Below, piece by piece: positions 63,577 through 64,000 of a stretch of DNA of 64,000 bases; the stretch's first letter is position 1; every line of letters starts with the position of its first letter. The notes beneath the pieces were generated by a model. It saw only the letters and a list, made by a program, of their open reading frames with translations, had not been told where the DNA came from and made no database searches. The stretch is from assembly GCF_001306135.1 (NCBI RefSeq), contig NZ_LGKP01000027.1:1-64000 (forward strand), read 5' to 3'. The stretch comes from Herpetosiphon geysericola. GTDB taxonomy: Bacteria; Chloroflexota; Chloroflexia; Chloroflexales; Herpetosiphonaceae. The position numbers and the translations under genes are program-made.

Positions 63577-64000
63577 TCATCCTTCATCCTTCGTGCCTGG
63601 CCACGCGCTCAGTGCCAAATCGGCAACTGCAAGCAAATCATTGGTTCTGGCACCATCAATCGCTTGCACCGACATGCCTTGCACAATCGCTGTATAAAAA
63701 TTGGCCAAGGCCAGCGCATCGATCGTTGCTGGCAATTCGCCGCTAGTTTTTGCTTCATTCAAGCGCTCGACAAAGCCAAGCACCATGTGCTGGCGAATGC
63801 GGGCAACTTCTTGAGCAATTGGCTGATTTTCGCTTGCACATTGCAGCGCTGCCGTAGCCACCATACAGCCAGCTGGCGTGTGCGGATCGGTAAAACTTTC
63901 AGCAGCAGCATACAAATAGGAGCGCAACATGGCATAAGCGCTTGGTTGCTCCAAGGCAGCATCCATCCGCCGTCGCTCGCTGCGCAACAGAAAAAACTGA
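63577..64000 (-). CDS. TetR-family regulator, C-terminal part (cut by window edge)
   Basis: The last ~140 residues of a TetR-type repressor, open through the right edge, so the HTH domain lies outside. The visible part is the ligand-binding C-terminal domain (HTPAGCMVATAALQCASENQPIAQEVARI...LANFYTAIVQGMSVQAIDGA), a pattern of the TetR_C group with GCxxxNxxxE-like start that often controls oxidoreductases or efflux genes. Its target cannot be seen. Confidence 0.85.
   Translation of the reverse strand, partial: QFFLLRSERRRMDAALEQPSAYAMLRSYLYAAAESFTDPHTPAGCMVATAALQCASENQPIAQEVARIRQHMVLGFVERLNEAKTSGELPATIDALALANFYTAIVQGMSVQAIDGARTNDLLAVADLALSAWPGTKDEG

Overview
The window looks like a chromosomal segment of a filamentous Chloroflexota bacterium, most likely Herpetosiphon or a close relative. 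This is inferred from the gene content: very large secreted proteins with Thr/Pro-rich linkers, PKD, malectin and sorbosone-dehydrogenase-like modules, a bacterial Ro (Rsr) protein, a WXG100-calpain protein, PPK2, many GTG/TTG-adjacent starts with good Shine-Dalgarno sites, and moderate GC. No rRNA, phage, insertion sequence or CRISPR array is visible.

Layout. 1-453: intergenic short repeats. 454-7017 (+): dTDP-glucose 4,6-dehydratase, then a tight run of a CDP-alcohol phosphatidyltransferase, a VTT/DedA-like membrane protein and a YnjBCD-like ABC importer (binding lipoprotein, two permeases, ATPase). 7072-22295: three large secreted proteins on the - strand (2706, about 1049 and 674 residues) with an arginase gene on the + strand between them. 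22439-23485 (+): selD, which carries an in-frame UGA at the catalytic selenocysteine position, so the true gene begins upstream of the longest UGA-free frame. 23552-27469 (-): a small lipoprotein, a WXG100-calpain-like protease and an NB-ARC/TPR ATPase. 28098-30803 (-): a secreted protein and a Ro60-type gene (rsr), directly preceded by two structured RNAs, one a long hairpin ending in a U-run and one with tRNA acceptor, D and T arms but an enlarged anticodon region. This is a strong candidate Ro-Y RNA locus.

31332-42029: mostly single genes or small - strand groups (HAD phosphatase, a three-gene membrane/solute-binding cluster, dipeptide epimerase, PAS-GGDEF-EAL protein, SPL-like radical SAM protein), with tRNA-Cys, a PspC protein and a four-helix membrane protein. 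42264-46906 (+): a LURP-one-like protein, a NarL-type histidine kinase, its response regulator and an ABC-2 exporter, probably one envelope-stress or peptide-resistance module. 46961-52576: homoserine dehydrogenase, PPK2, an ArsR-type regulator, a CHASE4-HAMP-STAS sensor and a single-domain response regulator. 52810-56569 (-): a lamin-tail secreted protein and a YwrD-type gamma-glutamyltransferase. 56815-63112: a GT39-like glycosyltransferase diverging from a methyltransferase, then four overlapping or adjacent - strand genes (two polytopic membrane proteins, a degenerate deacetylase lipoprotein with LysM, a LysM membrane protein). The right edge cuts a TetR-family gene.

Cross-cutting observations. 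Four secreted proteins end in the same short tail (aromatic-x-[VI]-aromatic-L-P-aromatic-[TA]-x-[KR]), which looks like an unrecognised sorting or anchoring signal. Heptamer and nonamer short repeats fill several long intergenic gaps.
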